NCBI RefSeq assembly: GCF_016859285.1
Contig: NC_053402.1
Location: forward strand, 25,174,556 to 25,238,555
Reading direction: 5' to 3'
DNA: 64,000 bases
Source of the DNA: Xiphias gladius
Taxonomy: Eukaryota; Chordata; Actinopteri; Istiophoriformes; Xiphiidae
Shown here: piece after piece, positions 21,948-34,600 of the stretch
How positions within the stretch are numbered: the first letter of the stretch is position 1
Layout of the letters: every line of letters starts with the position of its first letter
Made by a program: the position numbers and the translations under genes
The notes under the pieces: model-generated
The model's input: the letters and a program-made list of their open reading frames with translations, nothing else
Told to the model about the DNA's origin: nothing
Databases searched by the model: none

Positions 21948-24900
21948 ATGATATCGTTTGGCTCCAAAAGCTCCAGGTCGGCCGTTGGTGGAACCTACAT
22001 GGGCAGTAGTAGGTCCATGTACGGTGGTGCCGGTGGCAGACAGGTCCGGATCTCCAGCGGTGGCTCCTCCATGTCCATGTACAGCAGCGGAGGTGGTGGA
22101 AGTGGTGGAGCTGGCTATGGCTTCAGCTTTGGTGGAGGTGCAGGTGCAAGTGCAGGGATCAGAGTGGGCGGTGGCGGTGAGATGGACATCTCCGCCAACG
22201 AGAAGTCCACCATGCAGAACCTGAACGACCGCCTGTCCTCCTACCTGGAGAAGGTCCACAAGCTGGAGTCGGCCAACGGCGACCTGGAGCTAAAGATCAG
22301 ACAGTTCCTGGAGAACAAGGTTTCCCCCACCGCCAGAGACTACAGCGCCTTCTACGCCACCATCGTAGAGCTGCAGGGAAAGGTAGGTAACATCATGGTC
22401 ACGGAAGGTGTGTGCACATACCTGTCAGCTTAAACACATCATCCCACCTCGCTTCCATCCTGTTCTGTAAGTTTCCCCGACCCACAAAAATTCCCCTGAC
22501 TCTTCGGCGGAAGTGACAGCATGAAAACTGACAGCGTTAGCGTGACGACAGCAGCAGGTTGTTTATGTCACGTCACAGACAGAGAATTTAAACATTTTGT
22601 GAGTATAATCAATGGTAGATGCATAAAAGTCAACCTGATTATACCACATAACCACATGTTGGAGAACTACATTAGATCATGCACACATGGACCAGTACAC
22701 CCAGGAGGAAACTGTCTTACCCGTCTATTTCATTTCATTTCGTCAGGGTCCACATTTGAAAAGTATCCCACAGTACTTTGGAAGGACTGAAAAAAAAAGG
22801 GACATGAGATGGATCCTGGCAGACATGTCACTCTTCCCAAATTTCGTTTAATCAATATAATGACGACTTGTTTCTAAAGAAAATTCCTACATAAACCTAA
22901 GAATAGAAAGAAGAAGAAAGAGCCGAGAAAACAGAAACCTAAAATAAAAATGAATGAAACACCACCACACTTCAGACTGCGGGAGGTCTCACATCCTCTA
23001 AATACACCGAGTAAGAGAGTGTGATTTACTGCTGAGAGCAACAGGACACGTTTTGCAGTGGAGACCGACTGACATCTGACATTTTCCTCTCAGCGTGCAG
23101 ATTGGACAGCGCTGCAGGGGCTGAGCTTGGCCTTCAGGGACCGCCGCAAGACATGGCAGCGTGAAACTGAGTAGAAGAATGTCTTGTTATTATTTCACCT
23201 CAGGCCAAAGGACAAGGGATGAATCCTGTTGTTTTAGGCAAAGAAAAATCTCGTCAGCTGCTGGTAGTTCCTGCTGACGGAGCAACGGAGCTGCTGTTGA
23301 AACATGAGACACACAGCAGTCAACACTGCAGCCTCACAAAATGAATCTACCGTCAGCACCTTTAACCTCTACTGTTCGAGTCCGGCTGGAGTCGGATGGC
23401 ATGTGTTACGTCTGCTACAGAACACAGTACATATCCGCTCCGTGCTGCGTTCTCCTTCAAAATCTGAATTGAAAAGGGAGAAATGAATGTGTTATTTCGA
23501 TGCTTTCTTTCCATGTGTTTGCATTAATACATCAGAATATGGTTATTTCTCCGTCTCTGTACATGGGGAACTTTAAAATAATGGTAAAAATCCCTGAAAT
23601 TCTCCGTTGACAAAGAGTGAACATTAGAATCTAACAGCGTCTCTTTGCTCCTTCATCTTCCAGATCCAGGACACTACCAAAGTCAACGCTGGCACCTACC
23701 TCTGCATCGACAACGCCAAGCTGGCCGCTGACGACTTCAGGGTCAAGTGAGTGAATGAAAAAAATCAGTCTGAGCGAAGGCTCGCTTCGGTGAAGTTTGG
23801 CACGAGAAATTTTGTCCCAAACGGAGGAAGTTATCGAGGCTTATTATGTGCCACCACCCAGGTTTACCGCACGAGACGTGGTTTACACACAGGTGCTGCT
23901 AACTGAGCGTTAGCTTCACTAGCTTCGTTTTCCCTCCGCAACACGAACTGAAGACTCGGGCCATTTCCTGTCCCTGCAGCAGCAAAACACCAGTTTCCTT
24001 CCAACATAGAAACGGCTGCTCATGTGTTCATTCAAAAAAAAGAAAAGAAATACATTCATCATCGTCATCAAGGTTCTCTTCCTGAACTCCCATACAATCC
24101 TTTAAATAAGATGCTACTTTAAATGTCTCCGTTTTAGACATTGTGAATGCTTCACATCCAAAGAGACGACAAAGTTCTCCGAACAAAAGACGATAAAAAA
24201 CCAAAACGACCTTCATTTCACAGGCCGCACAAATGCGACTTTCTTCCTCCAAAGCAGCGCTCTGAGCCGTTTCTGTAGGAAGAGGCAGATCGCCGGATCT
24301 GATGGAGGCACAAATAGAGTCAAACAATCATATTAAACACCTTTTCCCTCAGAGATAGAAAATCAAACACCTCCTCAAACCCATATCACACATATCCGTC
24401 ATCCAAGGTCCATTTGCTGGACATCCCATTTAAATATTTAAAATAACACATTTGTAAGAATAAAGTTTTAGATAAGTAAGTAAAGGACTCAATTTTTAAA
24501 AGAAAAGAAAAATACTGCGGTTTCATGTTGTTACGATGCGAATCAGATCTTTATCGTGGACGACTGGTTGCAGCGGATAAACCGTCGCTATGCTCATGTT
24601 TATTGCTACGTTTCAGCCACACTCCCATCCGGACAATGTGAACCGTGACCAACGGATGTCAGGCGTCATAACACAGTATATACTGTATATATAGTAATGA
24701 TAGTTTGCAAAAAATGATAAATTGCAAAAAAGTGCATTACATCTCTGATCCAGTGAGTGTAGATGGGTTGTGAATCATCAGGGGTCCAGCAACCAGAGAT
24801 GCAAAGAAAACAGCGATTAATTTACACTTCGGAAAATGATCTTCATTTATTGTTAGAAAAGAGATTTAGAAATGAACTTCACGTCTGTTGTTCAGGTTCG

Positions 24901-27900
24901 ATAACGAGCTGGCCATGCGTCAGTCGGTGGAGGCCGACTGTGGCGGGCTGAGGAGAGTCCTGGACGAGCTGACTCTGGCCAGGACCGACCTGGAGATGCA
25001 GATCGAAGGGCTGAGGGAGGAACTGATCTACCTCAAGAAGAACCACGAGGAGGTCAGTGTCCTCTCAGATCTTATTGAGCAGATTGGGCATTGGGGTAAA
25101 TAAATTGGGTAAACAGAATTAAACACAACAGGTTAAAGATAAATTAATCCAGTTCCCTCAGAGACTAGACATGTCTTAGTGGACCTAGGTTTGCTGCAGT
25201 CAGATGGAGGTTTAGCGAGTGCTGAATCCTCACTTCCACCTGTGTCTCCTCATCCTTGCTGGTTCTGTAGGACCTGCTGGCTCTGCGAGCTCAGATGAAC
25301 AGTGAGGTCCACGTGGAGGTGGACGCCGCTCCTCAGCAGGACCTCACCAAAGTCATGGAGGAGATCAGAGAGCACTACGAGGGTGTCGCCACCAAGAACC
25401 GCAGAGACCTGGAGTCCTGGTTCCAGACAAAGGTGAGGATGTGGTGTTGAGTCACACTAGTGCTGCGGTTCTGGGGATGGTCACGTCTGTTGGTCCACCT
25501 CTCTGGTCCAGACTGAAATATCTCTGGATGGATCGTGACGAGGATAAATCCTACTGATTCTGTTGATCCTCTGACTTTTCATCTACAGCCACCATGAGGT
25601 TCACTTTTGTGATTATGAGTGAAATATCTCAACAGCATTCGTGACCTTTCACTAACATGGCTGGAGACAATAGACAAATATACCCTGCGTTAGACAAGGT
25701 CATGAAACAAGAAAGTCTCAATATACTGCAGGTTGAAGGAGGAAACATAATTAACATGATTTCTTCGTTTTTCTACTTTATTATATCCTGTATGTACAAA
25801 GTAGTTAGTAAACACAGATAGATGTGGGGGAGTTACTTCACACCTCTGGAGAACTAACTCAATACTTCCGTGTTTTCGCTCTCTACAGACAGAAATACTA
25901 AGCAAAGAAGTGGTTGCCAACACAGAAACCCTCCAGATGTCCAGTTCAGAGATCGTAGAGCGCAAACGGTCGCTGCAGGTCCTGGAAATCGAGCTGCAGT
26001 CCCAGCTCAGCATGGTGAGCGTCACGTCACATCTCAGAACATGTTGTCAATTCCAGAGAATTTCTGAGGCCAAAAGCTGACTGAACCGTCTCCGCTCTGT
26101 GTCCTGCAGAGAGCGGGGTCGGAGGCCACCCTAGCCGAAACTCAGAACCGGTACGCCGTGCAGCTGTCGGGTTACCAGAACCAGGTGGGCAGTCTGGAGG
26201 AGCAGCTGATGCAGCTGAGGGCCGACCTGGAGCGTCAGGGACACGAGTACCAGATTCTGCTGGACATCAAGACCAGACTGGAGATGGAGATCGCCGAGTA
26301 CAGGAGGCTGCTGGACGGAGAGTGCAGGTGAGACACCTTTGGCTGTGTGAGAATTAAAGGCTATTTACAGGGTGAACCGCTAGGAAACATGTCGTGGAGG
26401 CCAGTACCGGAATCTGACAACAGGAGCAACAATAACAGAGGGTCTGAGCGAAATTGACCAGAGGGTTCAGCAAGTGTTTGTCACATAAAAAACAAGGTCA
26501 GAACCAATGTTGACAGGAGCCGGTTTATTTCTTCTTAAAGTTCACGTTTCATTGCCATGGAACCGGCAATTTTTCACTTGATACTATCCGATCTAATTTT
26601 TATGCCGGAAGACGTCAAATGATTTTGGGGCTTCATCACTGTTCATTTGACTGATTGAGTAGGTCCAACATTTGTACATGTAGCTCTGTGTACTGTTCCC
26701 CTGAAACACAATGTTTAGAGCACGACGGGACGTTGAAACTGCAGCTGAAACTCAGGACATTCAAGTTATTCTAGGGTTAAATCTATTTTGGGTTTTGTTC
26801 TCTGCAAATAAATAACTTTTGGGCATCTGACATTAGGCTTTTTCACTCAGATCCAACATCTTGAACATTTTATCAGAAAAAAGCTTTAGAAACAGCATCA
26901 GCATCATCAGGACTCTACAGGTCTCAGCTGAAACTTGGGAAAATCTAATTATTTGATCAATAATTAGATTCAATCTAATTGAATCTAAATATATCAAATC
27001 AAAAATTTCCAACAAATGTATTAAAAACATAAAATTATAAAACATAAAATTAAATCCTGCTGCAGGTTTCAAAAACTGGGTAAGAGTCGTACTTGTTGGA
27101 TCAAATTTGATCCGAAAACAGCTGAATACACATCCAATAACAACAGAAATCGTTGACAAAGGCTGTGGCCAGGATAAAGCAACGACAGAGCAAATAAGAA
27201 AATACAGAATTTTCTTTCATAATTCATTAAAACTGGCTTTGAAAAAATGCCCAAAACATCAAATGAAGGGGAAAAAAATCCTCCTGGGATCAAAGCACAT
27301 TTATTACCAATTACTAAATGATAATTATTAGTGTTTATTTATTATTATCTCCAGATTTTCACTGTCCCATGATTATGGGCTCAAATAAGGGTCCAAAAGT
27401 GGTGTGGCTCTTTGTGAATCTGCGTCAAAACCCTAAATGAGAAACTCAACTCTGTGAAGTTGTAGCTGCAGAAAAAACAGAGAATGAAAGTCTAAATTAA
27501 AACGTGTGCGAAAGTACAATAAAAATAAATGAAAAACGTCAAATCTGTACTTGTACCTTAATGCAGTTCTTAAAAAAGCTAATTTTTCCCTCGTTCTTTG
27601 TATAAAATGACCCTTCGTATAAATAGAGCACAAATATGATCATCAACTTCAACTCCTCGTCATACAGGTTTACAGAGGACGATTGTTTATTTAACCTCCT
27701 CAACATTAGTATTGATCCTAATTTGAGCTCATACATTAAGGCTCTAAATAGCAGGATATTAATAGGTCATATCTTCATCCATCAAAATAATAAACATCTG
27801 AAAACAAATCGGACTCTTCTGTTTGTCTCTTTTCCTGCAGCCTCTCCTCCTCGTCCTCCTCCTCTACCTCCACCTCCACCTCCACCTCCACCTCCAGCAC

Positions 27901-27991
27901 CAAACAGAAAGTAATCACAGTTATAGAGGAGATTGTGGATGGAAAAGTGGTGAGCTCCTCTTCATCAGAGACCTTCAGCGAGGCCCTGTGA
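21948..27991 (+). CDS. Keratin A: type I cytoskeletal keratin, complete, 443 aa
   Basis: Seen: seven exons at 21948-22382, 23664-23746, 24896-25052, 25271-25432, 25889-26014, 26110-26327 and 27841-27991, all with AG/GT borders. Internal lengths (83, 157, 162, 126, 218) are the type I keratin pattern. The head, about 85 residues, is Gly/Ser-rich. Coil 1A starts with [15 protein letters not shown]. Coil 2 ends with EYRRLLDGE. The tail has a Ser run, a (Thr-Ser) repeat and [10 protein letters not shown]. Known: type I keratins pair with type II keratins as 10-nm filaments in epithelial cytoplasm. The start was chosen because it follows a TATA box and short leader and opens the typical fish keratin head. 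AATAAA at 28045-28050 follows the stop. Exon 3 is almost identical to that of keratin D, whereas exon 6 resembles keratin B, which suggests gene conversion. K13/K15-like by general form; orthology not assigned. Confidence 0.95.
25495..25660 (+). mobile_element. Interspersed repeat, family R (copy 1, in keratin A intron 4)
   Basis: Contains CTGGATGGAT, then GATCCTCTGACTTTTCATCT and AGTGAAATATCTCAAC-like words. The same order occurs at about 63235-63420. Non-coding, class unknown. Confidence 0.55.
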
Positions 27992-28044
27992 GCACCAACA
28001 GGGGGCGCTCTCGCTGCTCACACACACACACAGACAAACACGCA

Positions 28045-28050
28045 AATAAA
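28045..28050 (+). terminator. Polyadenylation signal of keratin A
   Basis: AATAAA 54 bp after the keratin A stop codon, within A-rich sequence (CGCAAATAAAAG). The 3' UTR is very short. Confidence 0.8.
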
Positions 28051-28059
28051 AGTCTGCTG

Positions 28060-31000
28060 AGGTGCCTCAAAATCAAACCTGGTCTGTTGTGTTTTCCGTC
28101 CAAAGAGGCTGCAGTTCCTCTAGTGGCCACTAGGTGCTGCACTAGGATGAGAGTAGAGATGTTTGGGAATAAAATGATCAAAATCAAAGTATTGATAAAA
28201 AACCACAAATATCTTTCCCCTTATCCGCCGAGTCACGGTTCATTCTTTAAGAACAGTCGGAGCTTGTGTCTGAAATTCAGGTGTTCAGCATCTCTGTGCG
28301 TGGGGCTGCAGCCCCGTCCAAAAACATGAGGCGAAACATTACAACTCTAAAATCCGTGACCACAGAAAACCGGCCAGAGCAGAAGAAAAACACGTCAGCA
28401 GCAGCTCCGCAGCGCGAGAGAAAGAAGCTCCGATTCTGTTTCTCATCTCAGATCGAATCAAGAGTTTACAAGAGATTACAGTTCTGTATCAGCTGCCATG
28501 ATCGTCCAGTACGAGGAGGCCAGAAGCCCCTCGATTTCACACCTGAGGTTCAGCTGAGCGACCCGGGCTTCACCTCTGATCCCCAAACGTGCCGGGGACA
28601 CTCACTTCACACACCGGCAACTGGCAACCACTTTACTTCTGGGGGGGTTGTGCACAACGTTCCACGGCGTGACCGCAGATCACGACTTCACGTCTAACAT
28701 CCTGCCTACAGGCCTGACCGACAGTTCGGGGGAAGACGTTGACCTACTTAACACGAACACTGACTGCCTTTCATAAAAGAAGAGTGCGGCTCGTCACTGT
28801 TGTGACGGAACATATGCAAACAGTGTAAAAATAATGTTTTCGATTCCCTGTGAGTGTTTAGGCTTCGACACGAATGACAGATGAATGTGTCCTGTACCGA
28901 CAAGTCCTCCGACCCGGACCGCCACGTAAAGGTCGTTCGTCCCCACCCTCTGGTACGACCCATGGGAGGCGTCCCGGACCTTCGCCGTCACAGGACGTCA
29001 TTAAACACGCCGTTGAACGCGTGGAACCGTCATGGTTTGGTCGTTAACACTTCCTTAAGGTTAGACGACCTTCATCGTCATGGTTACTGTAATGAAGGTG
29101 CAGTTCAACAACGCCCGACCCATCCATCCAACCTCCTAACGCGGACTTTGTCGCTCTTTATATCACGTCACCCGACGTCCTCCTTTTGCCTCCCGTCATA
29201 AGCGCTACGGCCACCAGAGGGCGCCTGACAATGAAACATAACTATGGGGCGTAATAAGCTGCTCGCACAGACGACCAATGGGGATGCGTTTCACAGGTGG
29301 ACAGTCTCCCTGCCACAGACAAACGGCCAATAAAACTACAGCTAACCTTAACCCTAAAACCAAGTCGAGACTCTCACGATTAGCTACAAAGAGGATCAGA
29401 CGAAATCTCTTTATTTCAGAAAATGTCCTCCCTTTTCAACAATGACTGAACTTTACAAAATGTCCACACCTTCTAATGATCTACCTTAACTTTCCAAAGT
29501 ATCCGAATTCTAAGCACATGTCCTCACTTTATAAAAAGCCGTCACGGTCCAGGTCTAGAACCGGTCTTCACAAAGACAGAAGTACACACACAAACTAAGC
29601 TCCTATAAAACTCCTCCGTCCATGAAGCTGCGGTCAGTTGGAGTTAATCTTCAGCCACGGGCTCAGTCCGTTTACGTGGACATTAAAGGAAGCCAGGTAA
29701 CCCCGGTGACGCCCACAGAAGACGGGCCCGTGACGTGCGCGTCCGCAGCTCGTCCAAACACAGGGACGGGTTTGACTGTCAGGGGAAGAGAATTCAGGCT
29801 GAGTGAGGCAGCGGGCGAAGTGGGAGACCTCACCACCTGCTGTCACCTGAGCGTGACGCAGGGTTTATTCTGAAAGCTATTCTGACCAAAGCTTACGAGG
29901 CTAAGTTGTTAGAAGAGACGCCTCGGAAAACGGCTCCGAATCAACGACAAACCGACGGTTCAAAAACTCAGGGGGCAGGTGAAGATGAAAATATTTATCC
30001 AAGAAGAGAAAAAGTGGAAAGTGAGGATTTTTGGAGCTAGAGGACAGTTTTGGGTGATTTTGGTTTAATCTGTGAAAGGAGCATTTCCGCACAGTGTTTC
30101 AGTGTTTTACTGATTATACTCGTGTGTATTTTTACCTAAGGTACACTTCCAATACTAGACTTTTACTTGTAATGGAGTATTTTAAGTTTCACAATGGCAA
30201 TTGATGATGCCAGGCTGCCTGCAAAATAAAAATACTCCATTACAAGTAAAAGTCCTGGATTCAAAATAACCACGTCAGTGCAAGTACAGAAGTGTTATCA
30301 GCAAAATGTGGTTGGAGTATCAAGGTAACTATTTTCTGCTGTAAAATGTTCCCAGTCACTTTGATCAGATCATTGATCCTGAGTCGCGGAGGCTCCAGCA
30401 GCGTCGTCATAGACAGGGAGTTTAGTCCACTGGTTCCCAACCCGGGGGTCGGGCCCCTCCAGAGGGTCGCCAGGTGAACCTGAGGGGTCGTCAGATGATT
30501 TCACGGGAGAGGGAAGAAGAAGAAGAAAGACAGTTCTGATTCACTGACCTGGAGTCAGTTTATGAACTTTCTTCTTGTCTCTTTTTGAAATATCAGATCA
30601 TTTTACTTCTTCCAGCTTCAAACTGTTACTGAGATGAAACCAAATGAGAGTTTTAGGGGGGAAATGTTTTGGGAAACAACATCTGAACATAACATGACAT
30701 GAGGACACAAAACAAAGAGGCGGGAAAACCCTTGGATTGAGCTCGTCTTTGTATTTTGAGCTGATGATATGTTTTAATTCAGCATCTTAATCTGTCCAGT
30801 AACTAGTGACTACAGCCGTCAAATCAATGCCGTGCAGTAAGAAGTAGAAAATTTCCCTGCGACGTGTAGCGGAGAAGCAGTGGGAAGCAGCAGCTGCTTA
30901 TGGAACCAACTCTTGCGTTGGTTCCATAAATATGATTAATGTGATTCTGCCTGGTTGCATGAAGATTAGCGGGTTAATATAATGGAGTACGTTGGTGCTA

Positions 31001-31540
31001 CATCTGGACCTGAAGTTGAACAGCTTTACCACCAGCTTCACACAGACCTTTTGTTACTGTAGACCCGGTTTCTGGGTAAATAGCGACCTGTTAGCCGGGC
31101 CTGAGTGAAGAGCATTTCATTGTTTGCTTGCACAACAACAGAAAGGGGGTGGGGGGGACCTGCAGGGCCGAAATAACACACACAGCTCAGAAACAGGTTT
31201 GGACATGCAGAGAGGAATCCAGGTGGGTGTTAGACAGAGGAGGCCCCAGGGTCTGAAAGGTACAAAAATCTGAAGCAGATTAGATTCCATTGGGTTTTAC
31301 AGAGGAAGACACAGACCTGAACAAACAGCACCGTTGAGTCACCTGAAAGACCTTCCAGGCACAGAGAGCAGAGCAAACACCGAGGGGCTGGATGTGATAT
31401 CGTTGAGCAACAGGCCTGCACTTAAAATTCCTGCTGCGATTCATCTGTGTTTGCTCTGCTTGTCATCTTCCTGGCGGCTCGGCATGTGTCTCTTGCCCTG
31501 AGGTGTGCAGTGGGGGCCGGACCCTGGACCCCTCCCTCAC
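28060..31540. other. Intergenic stretch between keratins A and B
   Basis: No supported gene. Apart from the composite repeat at 30100-30870 it is unremarkable. The segment 28660-29240 is relatively CpG-rich, with many CG-containing words, but shows no splice-supported reading frame. Confidence 0.45.
30100..30870. mobile_element. Composite palindromic repeat, family P (copy 2, longest) with inner repeat
   Basis: At 30161-30187 GACTTTTACTTGTAATGGAG is followed after about 44 bp by its reverse complement (30229-30257), giving a strong hairpin. A segment from about 30425 (GGTTCCCAACCCGGGGGTCG) resembles a widespread fish repeat. The right end (AGTAACTAGTGACTACAGCC) matches the right part of family P at 20900 and 54770. 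Confidence 0.55.
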
Positions 31541-31550
31541 TTTACAGAGG

Positions 31551-31558
31551 CATAAAAG
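31551..31558 (+). promoter_or_regulatory. TATA-like box of keratin B
   Basis: CATAAAAG lies 70 bp upstream of the start codon at 31621 and is followed by a CT-rich leader similar to that of keratin A. Confidence 0.65.
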
Positions 31559-31620
31559 GAGCCGAGTCCCACTCTCCTGCATTCCCTCCTCTCCATCCAG
31601 AGCAGGCAAACTCCTCCACC

Positions 31621-34600
31621 ATGAACACCTACTCTCGCTCCGTCACCTTCTCCAGTGGACACCGTCTCGGGTCCACGAGGGCCCCCAGCGTGTACGGAGG
31701 TGCCGGAGGCTCCGGGGTCCGCATCTCCAGCATGAGCGCTCCCAGAAGCTTCTCTTTCGCTGCAGGTGCTGCTGCCGGTGCTGCTGCCGGAGGCGGCTTC
31801 AACCTGGCCGACGCCATCGACATCTCCGACAACAAGAAGATGGCCATGCAGAACCTGAACGACCGCCTGGCCTCCTACCTGGAGAAGGTCCGCAACCTGG
31901 AGGCGGCCAACGCCGACCTGGAGCTGAAGATCAGACAGTTCCTGGAGAACAAGACCAAACCTGAGGGACACGACTGCTCTGCATACAAGGCCGTCATCAG
32001 TGACCTGCAGGACCAGGTGAGACCAGGTTCTGATTCTGTACACAGATTTGTCACTATCCTAAGGTAAGGCTGTAGAAGAGGCACAGAAGAAAGACTGGAA
32101 ATGTGAGATCATGTGAAAATGTCAAGATAAGAATACTGCCTGAAACCGAAGATGCTCCGTTTGTCTGAGAGCTTTTCACGCTTGAAAACACAAGCATCGT
32201 CCTCACTGACACGAAACCCCCCCTGGCAGGTTACAGTGGCCGAGGCAGGCAGGCACGGTCTGTCGCGTCCTGCAGGATGAGTACAGGGGCAGCCACACCC
32301 AAACAACACAGACACCGACTGCGGCTGCAGCATTCAGGCTCACGACAACAGAAAACCACTAAAACAATAACGGGAACTTTGACTTTTATTTGCATGGTCT
32401 TATCTTTTTTAAACCAGTTGTGTAGCTGTCTCCCGAACCTTTCACACTCGTTGTATTCACCCTCATCTTTACACTCAGGTGAAATAGGAAATCAAGAAAA
32501 GGACACACTGTAAACCACAAAATAAAGTTTTTAATCTTCAGTATTATTTAAGACACAAAGGCAGCCAGACGCTGGTGACGGCTGTTAGATTCATCTCCTT
32601 GAAGCTGAAATACTTCGAAAAGTCATTTGTTTTTGAGTCTCAGTTAAGTTTAGAGACACATCCGGCCTAAATCTGTGTGTCCTTCTGTCCTCAGATCTTT
32701 GACGCCACCCGTACAAATGGATCTCTCTACCTGGCGGTCGATAACGCCAAACTGGCCGCTGATGACTTCAGGGTCAAGTGAGTACGCGAGCACAGGACAT
32801 TCACATCAGAAACCGCGGCTGCGCTCGGCTTTTACGCGTAGACAACTGTAGGGTGATGTCGTATTGGAATTCACTTCCTTTACTGAGCTGGTTTTTCTGC
32901 AACACCCAAAATATCTCTATGAACAGAATTTACTGACACAGCCTGAAACATTTTTCTTGAAGGAATAGAAAGACTTAGTTGCTTTGAAAAACGACAGGAA
33001 GTTAATTATAAACTGCTGCACAGGCAGCAGTGGCTGTGGAGCTTCACTCAGAAGCTTCTCGTTTTTAGGTTTCCTTCAGTATCACAGTGACCCAGTGACA
33101 GTTGTCTGAACGTCCACGGCTGCAAACGGGAGCTGATCTCAGCTGGTTCAGCAGCTTTTAATCGGACAGTTTGACTACATGTAAAAACACATATAGTCTA
33201 AATTACGGGAACATGATTATCCCCCAAAACTGAAGTAAGATAACAAATAACAAAAAGAGTGAAGAAATCCATAGATTTTTATTTTTTTGTGATGCACTGT
33301 TTGTTTACAGTACTAATCCTCCGAATGTCAAACCCCCCAACCTGCTCTATGACAGCTTTTGTTCCGTTCTTTCTTTGTGAATAATATTTAATGGAGTTCC
33401 CAGTAGCATAGCAATCATTTAGCAGTCAAGTACTTGACCAGACATCAGATGCTGTGGTTTTCCGGAGAGGCCAGTCTCTGAGCTTTCCGTGCTTTGGATC
33501 AAGCGGCTGATGTGACTGATGCTGCTGCTGTGCAGGTATGAGAACGAGCTGGCCATGCGTCAGAGCGTGGAGGCCGACATCGCCGGGCTGAAGAGAGTCC
33601 TGGATGATCTGACGCTGGGAAGATCCGACCTGGAGATGCAGATCGAGGCACTGAGGGAGGAACTCATCCAGCTCAGGAAGAACCATGAGGAGGTGGGCAT
33701 GAAACCGAAAACTGCTCATTATCGCTTCATCTCAGTTTATTATTTTGATGATTTGATTCATCATGTTTTTAGTCCATGTTTTGAAACAGCAGATTTGTTT
33801 GAATAAGAGCCAAAACCCTTAAAGGATTTAAATTTAAAATGATATTTTAAAAAAAGCAGAAAGCAAACTTCAGAAAATTGGATTTATGGCCTAATAAACA
33901 ATTAGAAAAAATGATAGTTTCTAATCATTATCATTGACAAATTTTTCAGTGATCTGGATGTGTTTTCCCGCAGGACCTGCTGGCCATGCGAGCTCAGATG
34001 AGCGGTCAGGTTAACGTGGAGGTGGACGCCGCCCCTCAGCAGGATCTGTCCGCCGTCATGGCCGGAATCAGAGAGCACTACGAGAACGTCGCTGCCAAGA
34101 ACCGCAGAGACCTGGAGTCCTGGTTCCAGGCCAAGGTGAGCTTCATAAACCCGCTCTTATCAAGAAAATCTTGACTAGATTTAATTAAGCACACTCCCCA
34201 GTGTACCCATCTTTAAGCCGTAGTATCTTTGTAATGACACGCTGCCAGTGAAAAGCTCCTTTTTGTGGAAAAAATATTCTGACCCTGTAATTTAAAAGAA
34301 AAACTGGGGGTTTTCCCATTCACTTCAGTACAGTAAGGTGTTTTCTAGCAGCATCTAGTGGCTGTTAATGGACCCGCAGGCTATACGATGCCTGACCCTG
34401 TTACACTCGACAATATAAAAACCTACACAGCCAGCGGTCTTCTCACAACCTTGACAAATTCTACGTAATTTTAAATCTCTAAGTCTCCTGATTCTATCTG
34501 TGCAAAGCGTTTTAGGATCCTCATGTCACATATCACAACTATTGTTGACACAGATTTGGTTCTGACTTGTGGCTCCAAAGTTTGTTCCACAAAAAAAAAA

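Noticed and set aside
27823-28329. 168-codon frame over the end of keratin A
   Set aside because: It reads the Ser/Thr-rich keratin tail in the wrong frame and continues past the polyadenylation signal.
31447-31620. Upstream in-frame extension of keratin B
   Set aside because: The extension spans the TATA-like box, is not keratin-like, and the ATG at 31621 has good context and opens a normal head.
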